Under the pieces are notes generated by a model. It searched no databases and had not been told where the DNA came from. It saw only the letters and a program-made list of their open reading frames with translations. The translations under genes were made by a program, and so were the position numbers. This document shows positions 45,022 to 55,961 of a stretch of DNA of 64,000 bases, piece by piece. The number at the start of each line of letters is the position of its first letter. The first letter of the stretch is position 1. Origin of the DNA: Rhodanobacter denitrificans (lineage in GTDB: Bacteria; Pseudomonadota; Gammaproteobacteria; Xanthomonadales; Rhodanobacteraceae); the NCBI GenBank assembly GCA_017848855.1, contig JAFIHF010000022.1, positions 1-64,000 on the forward strand, read 5' to 3'.

Positions 45022-45525
45022 TCACGACCCGTCGGCCGCCTGCAACGCCACCACCTTGACGTCGAAACGCTTGCAGGCGGCGTCCTTGCAGATACCGTTG
45101 ATCCACGCCTCGCCGTGGCCGAACATCACGCCCTGCGCGTTGACGAACAGCGCGCCATAGCGCTGCCGCGCGATCGCCGCCGCCATCGCTGGCGTGACGA
45201 TGGCGGCGTAGCGCGCCACGAAATCCCGCGCGTTGCGGATCTTCACCGTCCTGCCGCCGAGCTGCACCGTGAGCGGATAGGCGACCAGCGCGGCGACCGC
45301 GGCCGCGTCCTTCGCCGCCACCGCCTTCTGGAACGCCAGGATCACCGGCTCGTAGCGCGTGTGGTCGCCCAGCAACTGGTCGATGTTCCGGTTCACCGCC
45401 GCCACGTCCGCGGCGGTGTCGGCGGTGGCCGCGGCGGCGCTCGTCGCCGCGGGCGATTGCGCCAGCGCGGCGCCGCTGCCTGCAGCGAACAGCGCCGCCA
45501 GCCATGCGATGTGTCCGATCGTCAT
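45022..45525 (-). CDS. Secreted hypothetical protein
   Basis: 167 residues; the ATG has GGAGAGGAG upstream. Signal peptide 1-22 (SGAALAQ|SPAAT), an Ala-rich linker with AADVAAVNRNIDQLL, then a globular domain containing FQKAVAAKDAAAVAALVAYPLTVQ, RTVKIRNARDFVARYAAIV and VMFGHGEAWINGICKDAACKR. The pattern resembles NTF2-like or DUF-type periplasmic proteins of proteobacteria, but I cannot name the family. A C-terminal Cys pair (CKDAAC) could form a disulfide. Confidence 0.75.
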   Translation of the reverse strand: MTIGHIAWLAALFAAGSGAALAQSPAATSAAAATADTAADVAAVNRNIDQLLGDHTRYEPVILAFQKAVAAKDAAAVAALVAYPLTVQLGGRTVKIRNARDFVARYAAIVTPAMAAAIARQRYGALFVNAQGVMFGHGEAWINGICKDAACKRFDVKVVALQAADGS

Positions 45526-45568
45526 CTCGTCGCTCCTCTCCGTAGTGTTGATCCCGCGCTGCGGCAGC

Positions 45569-46726
45569 TCACGCCTCGCTGCGCCGCACCGCCATGAACG
45601 CCGCGAACAGCGCGCAGCCCGCGGCCACCGCGTAGGGCAGGCCGTACATCGGGCTGAACTGCATCGCCGCGCCCACCAGCGAGGGGCCGACCAGCGCACC
45701 GCCGCCCCAGGCCAGTCCCATCACCGCATAGATGCCCACCAGGTCGCCGCCCTGGAAGCGGCTGCCCACGATGGCCAGCATCACCGTGTAGATGCCCACG
45801 AACAGGCCGCCCCACACGAACACCACGGCGAACGCCAGCCACGGCGTGGCGAGCATCCACGGCCACGCCAGCGCGCCCAGCGCCGACAGCACGGTGAGTA
45901 TCCACACCAGCCGCTTCGGCGGCATGCGGTCGGCCAGCCAGCCGATCGGCAGCTGCAGCAGGATCGCGCCCACCATCAGCGTGGACACCAGCTGCATGCC
46001 GCGCTCCATGCTCCAACCCATGCCGGCGGCGTACAGCGCGATGAAGGACAGGCCCGCGGTTTCCACCGCGGCGTTGAGCACGGTGGTGCCGATCGCGATC
46101 GGCGCCAGCTTCAGGTACTGGTGCATCTTCGCGCTGGCCGGATGCAGCGCGGCGGGCGCCAGCACCCACGGGCCCGCGATCGGCACGATCGCCAGCAGCA
46201 CGATGGCGCTGCCGCAGAAATACGCCACGCTGCCGCTGCCCAGCACGGAGAGGATCGCCGGGCCGCCGGCGAAGCCGAGCGACAGCGTCGCGGTGTAGAT
46301 CGCCATCATACGGCCGCGCGTGTGCTCGTCGCTGAGGTCGTTGGTCCAGGTTTCCGACAGCACGAACAGCGTCTCCGCCGCCATGCCCAGCCCCAGCCGC
46401 AGCGGAAACCACCACGCGACGCCGGGCGCCAGCGGGAACAGCGCGAAGATCAGCGCGCTGGCCGCCAGCGCCGCCACCATCAGCCGCCGCGTGCCGAAGC
46501 GCACCGCCAGCTTCGGCAGCACCGGCGCGATCAGCAGCACGCCCACCGCGTGCATCGCCGCGTTCAGGCCGATCAGCCCTTCGCCGCTGCCGCGCGCCGC
46601 CATGTTCACCGCGATCAGCGGTGCGCTGAGGCCGTAGGTGAGCCCGAAGATCGCCGCGGTGGCGATCACCGCGGCGCGCGACAGGTGGCGCCGCTGCGGC
46701 GAGGCGATAACGGCGGCATCAGACAT
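45569..46726 (-). CDS. Major facilitator superfamily transporter
   Basis: 385 residues, 12 membrane segments in two halves. MFS loop 2-3 reads PKLAVRFGTRRLM and loop 8-9 GWLADRMPPKRLV. TWTNDLSDEHTRGR at the centre is typical of the YcaD/DHA-like branch. The cargo is unknown. Its ATG overlaps the stop of the upstream HdeD-papain gene by 8 bp, so the two proteins are coupled. Confidence 0.9.
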   Translation of the reverse strand: MSDAAVIASPQRRHLSRAAVIATAAIFGLTYGLSAPLIAVNMAARGSGEGLIGLNAAMHAVGVLLIAPVLPKLAVRFGTRRLMVAALAASALIFALFPLAPGVAWWFPLRLGLGMAAETLFVLSETWTNDLSDEHTRGRMMAIYTATLSLGFAGGPAILSVLGSGSVAYFCGSAIVLLAIVPIAGPWVLAPAALHPASAKMHQYLKLAPIAIGTTVLNAAVETAGLSFIALYAAGMGWSMERGMQLVSTLMVGAILLQLPIGWLADRMPPKRLVWILTVLSALGALAWPWMLATPWLAFAVVFVWGGLFVGIYTVMLAIVGSRFQGGDLVGIYAVMGLAWGGGALVGPSLVGAAMQFSPMYGLPYAVAAGCALFAAFMAVRRSEA

Positions 46727-48077
46727 GCTGCACCTCGTCGCCGGCTCCGCCAGCGGCCTCCTGCGCCCAGCGGCGCCGGGTCTGGCGATAGGTGCGCACA
46801 CTCAGGCGCAGCAGCGTGACCCAGGCGATCGGCGCCGGATGCACCATGCCGTGCATGGCCCGCGCGTAATCCAGCACCAGCCCCGGCGTCCACGCCATCG
46901 TGCGCGCGCGCCGGCCGAGCTGGCTGGCCACCCACAGCTCCGGGCTGGTCATGATGCGCAGGAAGGTGAGCCAACTCACCCCGCGCCGCGCCAGCACGCC
47001 TTCCAGCGCCGCCTCCAGCGCGTGCACCACGGTGCTGGAGCAGTTGCGGTGGGTGAGGTTGTAGGTGGTGTCGCGCGAATACGCCTGCCAGAACGCGCGC
47101 AACCGGGCCGGGCTGTAGTCGTTGAAAACCACCTGCTCGGTGGAGTCGCACCAGCCGGCCGCCTCGACGGCGTAGCTGGGCTGGAAGCGCCCCGGCACGT
47201 CGTTCTCGGCGGTGGCGCGCAGCGTGCTGGCGAATTCGTCCGGCGAGCGGTCGATCTCCACCGCGGGGTAGTGGCTGATGTAGACGTCCGGCGCCATTGC
47301 CAGCGCCGCGTGGCCGGTGGAGATCACGCCCTGCGCATCCACCGCGGCGATGTAGCGGTCCACCACCGGCCGGCGCACCGCGTTCGCCACCGAACCCAGC
47401 GGCGTCCACACGTGCACCACCATCGGCGCGGGCGGCGGCCAGTCCGCATCGCGCGGCGGCGCGGCGGCCGTCGCGCCATCCGCCGGATCGCCCGTGCGCA
47501 GCATCGCCGCCAGCGAGGCGCCCGGCGGCAACCCGCGCAGTTGCCATGCCAGCCGCAACGCGCCGAGCCCGGAAACGCACAGCGCCACGCCGATGCAATA
47601 CGGCACCGTGCCCACGTAATGCGTGGGCCACGGCTCGAAGATGAACACCGCCAGCAGCAGCTCCGCGCCGCCGGCCAGCAGCGAAACGCGCCAGCCCGGG
47701 AAGCGCACCACCCAGGCCGCCGCGATGCGCAGGCAGCCGCCCACCGTGAACAGCAGGCCGAACAGCATCGCCAGCAGCACCACGCTGAAGTGGTGGCGAT
47801 TGACCACCAGCACGCCGAGCACCACGAACAGCACGCCCTTGGTATAGCGCAGGGCGCGCGGCCCGGCCATCGGCCCGGAGGCCACCAGCAGCGCCACCAC
47901 GCCCTCGGCCGCCAGCACGTAGCCGAACAGGTGCAGCGGGAAATACAGCACGCCGTCGAATGCATCGACAAAGATCGCCACGCCGGCCAGGGCGAGCAGC
48001 CCGCCGATCGCCGCCAGCGTGCGCCAGCGGCTGCGGACGAATTCCGGCCCCAGCAACAGCAATGCGAGTCGCACCAT
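46719..48077 (-). CDS. HdeD-like membrane domain fused to a permuted papain-like domain (unknown function)
   Basis: 452 residues. Residues 1-180 hold six hydrophobic segments in an HdeD/DUF308 pattern. Residues about 215-360 look like a permuted papain-fold (YiiX/LRAT-like) peptidase or amidase/acyltransferase: H256 in STGHAALAM and, in the reverse order expected of permuted folds, C346 in HRNCSSTVVHALEAAL. The ATG at 48077 follows GGAGGAAG. I know no characterised protein with this fusion. It forms an overlapping pair with the MFS transporter. Confidence 0.75.
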   Translation of the reverse strand: MVRLALLLLGPEFVRSRWRTLAAIGGLLALAGVAIFVDAFDGVLYFPLHLFGYVLAAEGVVALLVASGPMAGPRALRYTKGVLFVVLGVLVVNRHHFSVVLLAMLFGLLFTVGGCLRIAAAWVVRFPGWRVSLLAGGAELLLAVFIFEPWPTHYVGTVPYCIGVALCVSGLGALRLAWQLRGLPPGASLAAMLRTGDPADGATAAAPPRDADWPPPAPMVVHVWTPLGSVANAVRRPVVDRYIAAVDAQGVISTGHAALAMAPDVYISHYPAVEIDRSPDEFASTLRATAENDVPGRFQPSYAVEAAGWCDSTEQVVFNDYSPARLRAFWQAYSRDTTYNLTHRNCSSTVVHALEAALEGVLARRGVSWLTFLRIMTSPELWVASQLGRRARTMAWTPGLVLDYARAMHGMVHPAPIAWVTLLRLSVRTYRQTRRRWAQEAAGGAGDEVQHV

Positions 48078-48158
48078 GACCACTTCCTCCCTTGCCCCGC
48101 CCTCGCACGCTAGCGCGGAGATCCCCTCGCATGGAAGGGGCAGCCTATCGAAGCCGTG

Positions 48159-51005
48159 TCAGTCGAACGTGAAGCCCAGCGCCTGCGTGATCGCGATCAC
48201 TTCGCCGCACAGCGCCTCCAGTCCGGCATCGCGCGGCGCGATGCGCGGGCGCGCGTCCAGCGTGCAGGCGAGCGAGCGCTGCAGCAGCGTGGTGTGCGCG
48301 CGCGCCAGCGCGGCGGCCTGCGCCGCATCGAGCAGGCCGGCGTCGCGGCAGGCGGCGAGCCACGCCGCATTGGAGGTGACGCCTAGCAGGGCCGGGTACT
48401 GCGCGGCGTGCGCCAGCACCAGCCCCTGCAGCGCGAACTCGATGTCGAGCAGGGCGCCGCGGCCCTGCTTGAGGTCGAGTTTCGCGTCGTCGGAGCGGTC
48501 GCGTTCGGCGCGCCAGCGCCGGCGCATCTGGCTCACCTCGGCGAGGATCGCGGCGCGCTCGCGCGGCACCCCGAGGATCTCGCGGCGCACCGCGGCCAGC
48601 GCCGCGCCCAGCGCGGCATCGCCGGCCACCGGACGCGCGCGCAGCAGGGCCTGGTGCTCCCAGGTCCACGCCCGCCCCTGCTGGTAGGCGATGAAGGCAT
48701 CGAGGCTGCCGACCAGCAGGCCTTTGGAACCGTCGGGCCGCAGCCGCGTGTCCACCTCGTAGAGATGGCCCGCGCGGGTGGACACGGTGAGCCAGTTCAT
48801 CACGCGCTGGGCGAGCCGCTGGTACCAGCGCGCACCCTCGATCGGCCGCGCGCCGTCGCTCATCGCCGCCGCGCGCTGGCCGTCGTAGACGAACACCAGG
48901 TCGAGGTCGGAGGCGAAGCCCAGCTCTTCGCCGCCGAGGCTGCCGTAACCCAGCACCGCGAAACCGGAACCTGCGCCCGGCAGGCGGCCGTGCTGGGCCA
49001 CCAGCTCGTGCTCGGCCAGCGCGGCGACCGCGCCCACCACCGATTCGGCCAGCCCGGCCAGCCGGCGCGCGGTGGCTGCCGCGTCGGCGCGGCCGTCGTT
49101 GAAGGCGAGGCCGAGGCGGAACGCGGTGGACGACTGGAACTCGTTGATGCGCTCCAGCTCCGCTTCGGCGCCGCGCTCCTCCAGCGCCGCCAGCACGCGG
49201 TGGAGTTCGGCGGCGATGTCCGCGCGCTTGAGCGGCAGTTGGTCGATGCGCGGATCGAGCACGTCGTCGAGCAGCAGCGGCTGCGCGATCACCTGCTCGG
49301 CGAGCAGGGCGCTGCCGGCGAACAAGGCGGCGAGGCGCTTGCGCGCGGCGGGCTGTTCCTCCAGCAGGGCGAGGTAGGACGAGCGCCGCGCCACCGCCTG
49401 CACCAGCCGGCACAGCCGCAGCAGGCAGGGCAGCGGCGCCGCGCTGTCGCGCGCAGCGGCGATCAGCTGCGGCATCAGGTGATCCAGCCGCTCGCGCGAA
49501 CGCGCCGACATCGCACGCACCGCGCCGCCCTGCGGCAGCTTGGCCAAGGCCTCGGCCGCCTCGATGCCGGGCACGAAGCCGCTGGCCTCCAGCATGCCGG
49601 CGTCCAGCGTCTCGGCGCAGGCGGCCTGCCACAGCGCCGTATCCGCCGCCGGCACGCGCTCGCCGCGCCCGCCCTGCGGCATCAGCACGGCGGCGAATTC
49701 GCCGGCCACGATCTCGCGGTGCTTCGCCAGCGCTGCGGCCAGCGGCTCCCACGCCGGCCAGCCCAGCCCGATCGCGAGGCGCTCGCGGCCCAGCGCATCG
49801 TCGGGGATGTCGTGGGTCTGCGCGTCGCGCAGCATCTGCACGCGGTTCTCCAGATGGCGCAGGAACACGTAGGCCTCGCGCAGCGCCTTCGCGCGCGCGG
49901 CGGGGATGTGGCCGCGCGCCTCGCAGGCGGCCAGCGCGGGCAGCAGGCCGCGCACGCGCAAGGAGGGTTCGCGGCCGCCGCGGATCAGCTGGGTGAGCTG
50001 CACGATGAATTCGATCTCGCGGATGCCGCCGGAGCCGAGCTTGAGGTTGCCGGAGAGATCCTTGCGTGCCACTTCCGCGTCGATCAGCGCCTTCATCTCG
50101 CGCAGGCCGGCGAACGCGGTGTAGTCGAGGTACTTGCGGTACACGAACGGCCGCAGCAGTTCCTGCAGCTGCTTGCCCGCGTTGCGGTCGCCCGCCACCG
50201 CGCGCGCCTTGATCCACGCGTAACGCTCCCAGTCGCGGCCCTCGCGCTGGTAGTACTGCTCCATCGCGGAGAACGACAGCGCCAGCCGCCCGGCGTTGCC
50301 GAACGGGCGCAGGCGCAGGTCGACGCGCGCGCAGATGCCGTCCACCGTGGGCTCGTGCAGCAGGCGCACCAGCTGCCGGCCCAGCCGCACGAAGTATTCG
50401 CCGTTGTCGAGCGCGCGCGCGCCGTCGCTCTCGCCGCCGTGCGGGTAGGCCAGCACCAGGTCGATGTCGGAGGAGAAGTTCAGCTCGGCGCCGCCCAGCT
50501 TGCCGAAGCCCACCACCACCAACCGCTGCGGCTCGCCCGCGCGGCTGCGCGGCACGCCGTAGCGCGCCGCCATCGCGCGTTCGCTCCAGCCCAGCGCGCG
50601 TTCCAGCAGCGCCTCGTACAGCACGCTGGTGGCGGACAGGGTTTCCGGCAGCTCGTCCAGCCCGTTGACGTCGCGGAACACCAGCCGCAGCGCCTCGGCG
50701 TGGCGGAAGCGGCGCAGCGCGGCCATCGTCTGCGCTTCGTCTTCCGGCAGCTTCAGCGCCTCGATGCGCGCCGCGGCGTCGGCGTTCGCGCGCAGGCGCT
50801 CCAGCCCCGCCGGCGACAGCAGCGCCGGCTGCGCGCGCCAGGCCTCGAACGCGAAATCGCTGGCCGCCAGCGTGCGGCGGATGCGCTCGGCCACGCCGGC
50901 GTCGTCGTGCAGGGGCACGCCCGCGGCGCGGCAGGCCTTGGCCAGTTCGGTGTAGCGGTCGTCGATCAGGGCGCGCAGCGCGGGCGATTCGTGGGGGACA
51001 GGCAT
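48159..51005 (-). CDS. glnE: Bifunctional glutamine synthetase adenylyltransferase/adenylyl-removing enzyme
   Basis: 948 residues, normal for GlnE. It reversibly adenylylates glutamine synthetase in response to PII. Two nucleotidyltransferase domains are visible: GFGKLGGAELNFSSDIDLVL (166-185) for deadenylylation and GYGSLGGEELGFASDLDLVF (about 685-705) for adenylylation, with the central TDR-type helical linker. No glnB/glnD is nearby. Separated by 81 bp from the HdeD-fusion gene. Confidence 0.96.
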   Translation of the reverse strand: MPVPHESPALRALIDDRYTELAKACRAAGVPLHDDAGVAERIRRTLAASDFAFEAWRAQPALLSPAGLERLRANADAAARIEALKLPEDEAQTMAALRRFRHAEALRLVFRDVNGLDELPETLSATSVLYEALLERALGWSERAMAARYGVPRSRAGEPQRLVVVGFGKLGGAELNFSSDIDLVLAYPHGGESDGARALDNGEYFVRLGRQLVRLLHEPTVDGICARVDLRLRPFGNAGRLALSFSAMEQYYQREGRDWERYAWIKARAVAGDRNAGKQLQELLRPFVYRKYLDYTAFAGLREMKALIDAEVARKDLSGNLKLGSGGIREIEFIVQLTQLIRGGREPSLRVRGLLPALAACEARGHIPAARAKALREAYVFLRHLENRVQMLRDAQTHDIPDDALGRERLAIGLGWPAWEPLAAALAKHREIVAGEFAAVLMPQGGRGERVPAADTALWQAACAETLDAGMLEASGFVPGIEAAEALAKLPQGGAVRAMSARSRERLDHLMPQLIAAARDSAAPLPCLLRLCRLVQAVARRSSYLALLEEQPAARKRLAALFAGSALLAEQVIAQPLLLDDVLDPRIDQLPLKRADIAAELHRVLAALEERGAEAELERINEFQSSTAFRLGLAFNDGRADAAATARRLAGLAESVVGAVAALAEHELVAQHGRLPGAGSGFAVLGYGSLGGEELGFASDLDLVFVYDGQRAAAMSDGARPIEGARWYQRLAQRVMNWLTVSTRAGHLYEVDTRLRPDGSKGLLVGSLDAFIAYQQGRAWTWEHQALLRARPVAGDAALGAALAAVRREILGVPRERAAILAEVSQMRRRWRAERDRSDDAKLDLKQGRGALLDIEFALQGLVLAHAAQYPALLGVTSNAAWLAACRDAGLLDAAQAAALARAHTTLLQRSLACTLDARPRIAPRDAGLEALCGEVIAITQALGFTFD

Positions 51006-51136
51006 CGTGCGATTGTGCCGTAAACAGGCCCTGAACCGGCGGTGCACCACGGGACGCCCCATGCGTTGCAGGGCGACCGGTGCCGGCGGCCAACGCGCGG
51101 TTCATGTCATCCTGATTACTGTTGGTTTGCCTTTGC

Positions 51137-51184
51137 GATCGTCCGTGATCGCGAGTACCCACCCCGGGATCGTCCGTGATCGCG
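51137..51184. repeat. Two direct copies of GATCGTCCGTGATCGCG before the sulfatase-fold gene
   Basis: The 17-bp sequence occurs at 51137-51153 and 51168-51184, 31 bp apart start to start, with similar flanks (GAGTACCC and GGGAACCC). Each copy also contains the partial palindrome GATC...GATC. It sits 14-60 bp upstream of the next start. It could be an operator pair or a repeat scar. Confidence 0.65.
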
Positions 51185-51197
51185 GGAACCCGCCCCC

Positions 51198-53108
51198 ATG
51201 ACAAGCGAGCCCTCCGCTTCCGCCATGAGCCCAGCCACCATTCCCGCCCCACGCCGCACGGCTCCGCGCATCGCCCTGATCGCGGCGATGGCGCTGGTCT
51301 TCGTGCTGCTCACCGGCCTCGTCGATGGCGGCGAGGGCGTGCTGCCGCTGCGCCTGCTGGACCAGCCGCGCTTTCCGCTCGCCAACGCCTGGCCCGGCCT
51401 GCTGTTCGGCGGCCTGCTGCTGGCGCTGACGCGCCGGCTGCTGCTGTCGTTCGGGTTGGCCTTCCTGCTGCAGGCGCTGGTCTACGGCGTCAACGCGCTG
51501 AAGGTGGACAACCTCGGCACGCCGCTGCTGCCGGCGGATTTCCGCATGGTGGGGCAGTTGCGCAAGGGCGGCTTCCACGTGCTGGCCGGCTACCTGCCGC
51601 ACAGCCCGTGGCCGTACCTGGCGCTGCTCGCGGGCGTGCTGATCCTGATCGCGATGTGGCGGCTGGAGCCGCCGCTGTTCGCGCGCGCCACCGGCGGCAG
51701 GCGCCTCGCGGCCGGCAGCGCGCTGGCGCTGCTGCTCGGCAGCCTGCTCGGCGGCTGGGGCGGCTGGGCGAAGCTCTACAACGCCCGCGTGCTGTGGCTG
51801 GAACCGTGGTCGGCCGCGTCCACCCGCGCGCACTCGGGCCTCGTCAGCGAGCTGGTGATGTTTCACCTGCAGTACCGCCAGCAGAAGCCCAAGCCCGACC
51901 GCGCGATCGCCGAGCAGCTGATCGGCCAGTCCGCCGACAAGTTGCGCCAGCACCTCGCGCTGCCGAACGCCGCCGTGCTGCCCGACATCGTGGTGGTGCA
52001 GAGCGAATCGTTCTTCGATCCCTCGATCATGCGCGGCTACGCGCACAGCGACCTCACGCCGAACCTGCGCCGGCTCGCGCAGCACGGCAGCAGCGGCGCG
52101 CTGCACGTGCCCACCTTCGGCGGCGGCACGATCCGCACCGAGTTCGAGATGCTCACCGGGCTGTCGCTGCGCTACTTCGACAACCTGCAGTTCCCCTACC
52201 TGCAGATCGGCCACAAGCCGCTGCCCAGCCTGGTGCGCACGCTCGACGCGCACGGCTACGCGACGGTGGCGGTGCACGGCAACGATCCCTCGTTCTGGAA
52301 CCGCACCACCGCGTTCAAGACGCTGGGCTTCCAGCGCTTCGTGTCGCAGTCCGCGTTCCCGCCGGATGCGCCGAACGACGGCAAGTACATGGCCGACAGC
52401 GCGATGACCGACGAGATCGTGCGCCAGCTCAAGGACAGCGGCCCGCCGCAGTTTGTCTTCGCGATCAGCATCGAGGCGCACGGCCCCTACGACGTGGAGC
52501 CGGCCGACCCCGCCGCGCGCGACGCGATCGCGGTGCCCGCCGGCATCGAGGGCAAGGACAAGCGCGAGCTGCAGACCTACCTCTATCACCTGCAGCACGC
52601 CGACCGCGAACTCGGCCGCCTCGCCGACCTGCTCGCCAAGCGCGAGCGCCCCACCCTGCTGCTGTTCTACGGCGACCACCTGCCCGGCCTCGCCGACAGC
52701 TATCGCATCGACGGCTTCGTCGACGGCGGCGACATGCTGGCGCAGGCCGGCACCTGGCTGCTGGTCGACCCGCGCGCCACCGGCGACGCCGTGCACGAGG
52801 ACACCGCCTCGTGGCTGCTGCCCGGCAAGCTGCTCGCCGCCGCCGGCATCCACGACGATCCCTACTTCGCGCTCACCGAGCTGCTCGGTCCGCCGCTCGC
52901 CGCGCTCACCCGCACCCCCGGCGCTCCGCAGCCCGACGAAGACGCCGCCACCCGCCAGCTCGACCAGTCCATGGCCAGCATCGAGCAGCTGCGCATGAGC
53001 CGCAAGCTGGACGGGGTGCTGGCGAAGGTGGTCTACGGAACGCCCGCGGCCGCCGCCGTCGTCCATGCGGCACCCGCGTCGGCGGCGCCGGCGACGGCGG
53101 CGCGCTGA
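51198..53108 (+). CDS. LtaS/OpgB-type sulfatase-fold phosphotransferase (membrane protein)
   Basis: 636 residues. Five N-terminal membrane segments (about 23-43, 65-80, 83-100, 136-153, 172-190) precede a large periplasmic sulfatase-fold domain (about 265-560). Catalytic Thr311 in GGGTIRTEFEMLTG and metal ligands E270 (QSESFFDP) and the DH of YGDHLPG match LtaS/OpgB enzymes, which move glycerol-phosphate or similar groups to glycans. In Gram-negatives the acceptor is often osmoregulated periplasmic glucan. The C-terminal 70 residues are Ala/Pro-rich. A later start at 51225 cannot be excluded. Confidence 0.88.
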   Translation: MTSEPSASAMSPATIPAPRRTAPRIALIAAMALVFVLLTGLVDGGEGVLPLRLLDQPRFPLANAWPGLLFGGLLLALTRRLLLSFGLAFLLQALVYGVNALKVDNLGTPLLPADFRMVGQLRKGGFHVLAGYLPHSPWPYLALLAGVLILIAMWRLEPPLFARATGGRRLAAGSALALLLGSLLGGWGGWAKLYNARVLWLEPWSAASTRAHSGLVSELVMFHLQYRQQKPKPDRAIAEQLIGQSADKLRQHLALPNAAVLPDIVVVQSESFFDPSIMRGYAHSDLTPNLRRLAQHGSSGALHVPTFGGGTIRTEFEMLTGLSLRYFDNLQFPYLQIGHKPLPSLVRTLDAHGYATVAVHGNDPSFWNRTTAFKTLGFQRFVSQSAFPPDAPNDGKYMADSAMTDEIVRQLKDSGPPQFVFAISIEAHGPYDVEPADPAARDAIAVPAGIEGKDKRELQTYLYHLQHADRELGRLADLLAKRERPTLLLFYGDHLPGLADSYRIDGFVDGGDMLAQAGTWLLVDPRATGDAVHEDTASWLLPGKLLAAAGIHDDPYFALTELLGPPLAALTRTPGAPQPDEDAATRQLDQSMASIEQLRMSRKLDGVLAKVVYGTPAAAAVVHAAPASAAPATAAR

Positions 53109-53406
53109 GTTCCAGGCCCTCCGGGGCCGCCGACGCGGCCGCAGCGGCTCGAGACCACGCCGGCTCCTCCGCAGGGGCTGCGTGTGCAGGCATCCGCCAC
53201 GCCGTTTTTCGCCGCAAGCGCACGTCGTTTTAAGAGTCTTCCTATTTCAGGCCGTGTCCCGCTCGATTAGCTTGGGTTGTCCTGATCAACCCCATCCGCG
53301 GCTGCAGCCGATCCGGCGCCCCCTCCCGACGGGAGCAGGGCGGACCCGGCCACACCGCGCATGCCGCGGATCGCCCCGCAGCGGAAACGGAGCAAGAAGC
53401 AACGAA
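53109..53406. other. Intergenic stretch, no gene or element recognised
   Basis: About 300 bp lie between the sulfatase-fold gene and the GTPase-like gene. I find no palindrome, tRNA or clean promoter hexamer pair. It presumably holds the promoter and leader of the downstream gene. Confidence 0.4.
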
Positions 53407-54060
53407 ATGCAGCGAGCAACATTGGGCAAAGTCGAAAACCGGGCAAGCACACGCAACTGTACGGTCGCGATTTCCAGCCAAGGGCAGCAGTGCCACGGAT
53501 TCCCGGCCGCCGACACCTGCGTGGACAGCCTCGAGAACAAGCTGGTCTTCGTCGGCAACCCGGGATCCGGCAAGACCACCGCCATCGAATCCCTCTCCGA
53601 CGTCGCCCCGGCGAGCATCCGGATGCCGGCTGGCGGCGGCCAGGACGCCGCGGGGTTCACGCTGGACTACACCACGGCCAGGCTGGACGATGGCCGGGCG
53701 CTGCACGTTTACGGCGTTCCCGGCGAGAAGCATCTGGACTTCGTGTGGTCGATGATCTGCGACGGCGCCACCGGCGTCCTCGTGCTGGTGAACGCCCGCG
53801 ACCCGCAACGGCTCGCCTTCACCACCTCGATGCTGGACGAATTCTCCCGCCTGGCACCCGGCGCCAGCTTCACCGTGGGCGTCACCGGCAGCGACCGCGC
53901 GCCCGGATTCACGCTGAACGGGTTCCGCAACGACCTCCTCGCGGAAGGATTCCGCCTGCCGGTGGTGAAGGTCGATGCCCGCGAGCCGGCGCAGGTCCGC
54001 TTTCTCGCCAAGATCCTGCTGTCGGGCCGCTCCGCCGGCAGGCCATGGCCGCGCGCTTGA
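53407..54060 (+). CDS. Small P-loop GTPase-like protein
   Basis: 217 residues. Walker A GNPGSGKTT (50-58), a G3-like YGVPGEKHLDFVW (about 102-114) resembling the TPGQERF motif of bacterial SRPRB/MglA-like GTPases, and GVLVLVNARDP. The NKxD specificity motif is not evident (VGVTGSDR occupies the site). The first 40 residues before the fold (including three cysteines) are unusual; the true start could be the GTG at 53521. The partner (usually a roadblock protein) is not adjacent. Confidence 0.65.
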   Translation: MQRATLGKVENRASTRNCTVAISSQGQQCHGFPAADTCVDSLENKLVFVGNPGSGKTTAIESLSDVAPASIRMPAGGGQDAAGFTLDYTTARLDDGRALHVYGVPGEKHLDFVWSMICDGATGVLVLVNARDPQRLAFTTSMLDEFSRLAPGASFTVGVTGSDRAPGFTLNGFRNDLLAEGFRLPVVKVDAREPAQVRFLAKILLSGRSAGRPWPRA

Positions 54061-54091
54061 CCTGACGTCCGCTCCACCCGACGGCAACACG

Positions 54092-54118
54092 AAAAAACCC
54101 CGCCGAGGCGGGGTTTTT
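54092..54118. terminator. Bidirectional Rho-independent terminator
   Basis: AAAAAACCCCGCC GAGGCGGGGTTTTTC forms a strong stem with A- and T-runs on both sides, between the GTPase-like gene and the convergent groEL. Confidence 0.92.
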
Positions 54119-54146
54119 CCGTATCGCGCTGCTCTTGGTGAGCAGT

Positions 54147-54164
54147 GCGGCCATGGATGGCCGC
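54147..54164. repeat. REP-like palindrome GCGGCCATGGATGGCCGC
   Basis: An 18-bp inverted repeat with the CCATGGATGG core, characteristic of dispersed xanthomonad repeats, sits between the terminator and the end of groEL. A GCTGCTC/GAGCAG stem (54128-54145) lies next to it. One copy is in the window. Confidence 0.5.
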
Positions 54165-54207
54165 TTCTTGATTCATGCCATCGGGGACGATGGCACGGGT
54201 GACGGCA

Positions 54208-55953
<1,746 letters not shown>

Positions 55954-55961
55954 TCAGCCGA

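Noticed and set aside
53109-53406. Gap considered as a riboswitch leader for the GTPase-like gene
   Set aside because: No recognised aptamer core or terminator/antiterminator pair could be found by eye.
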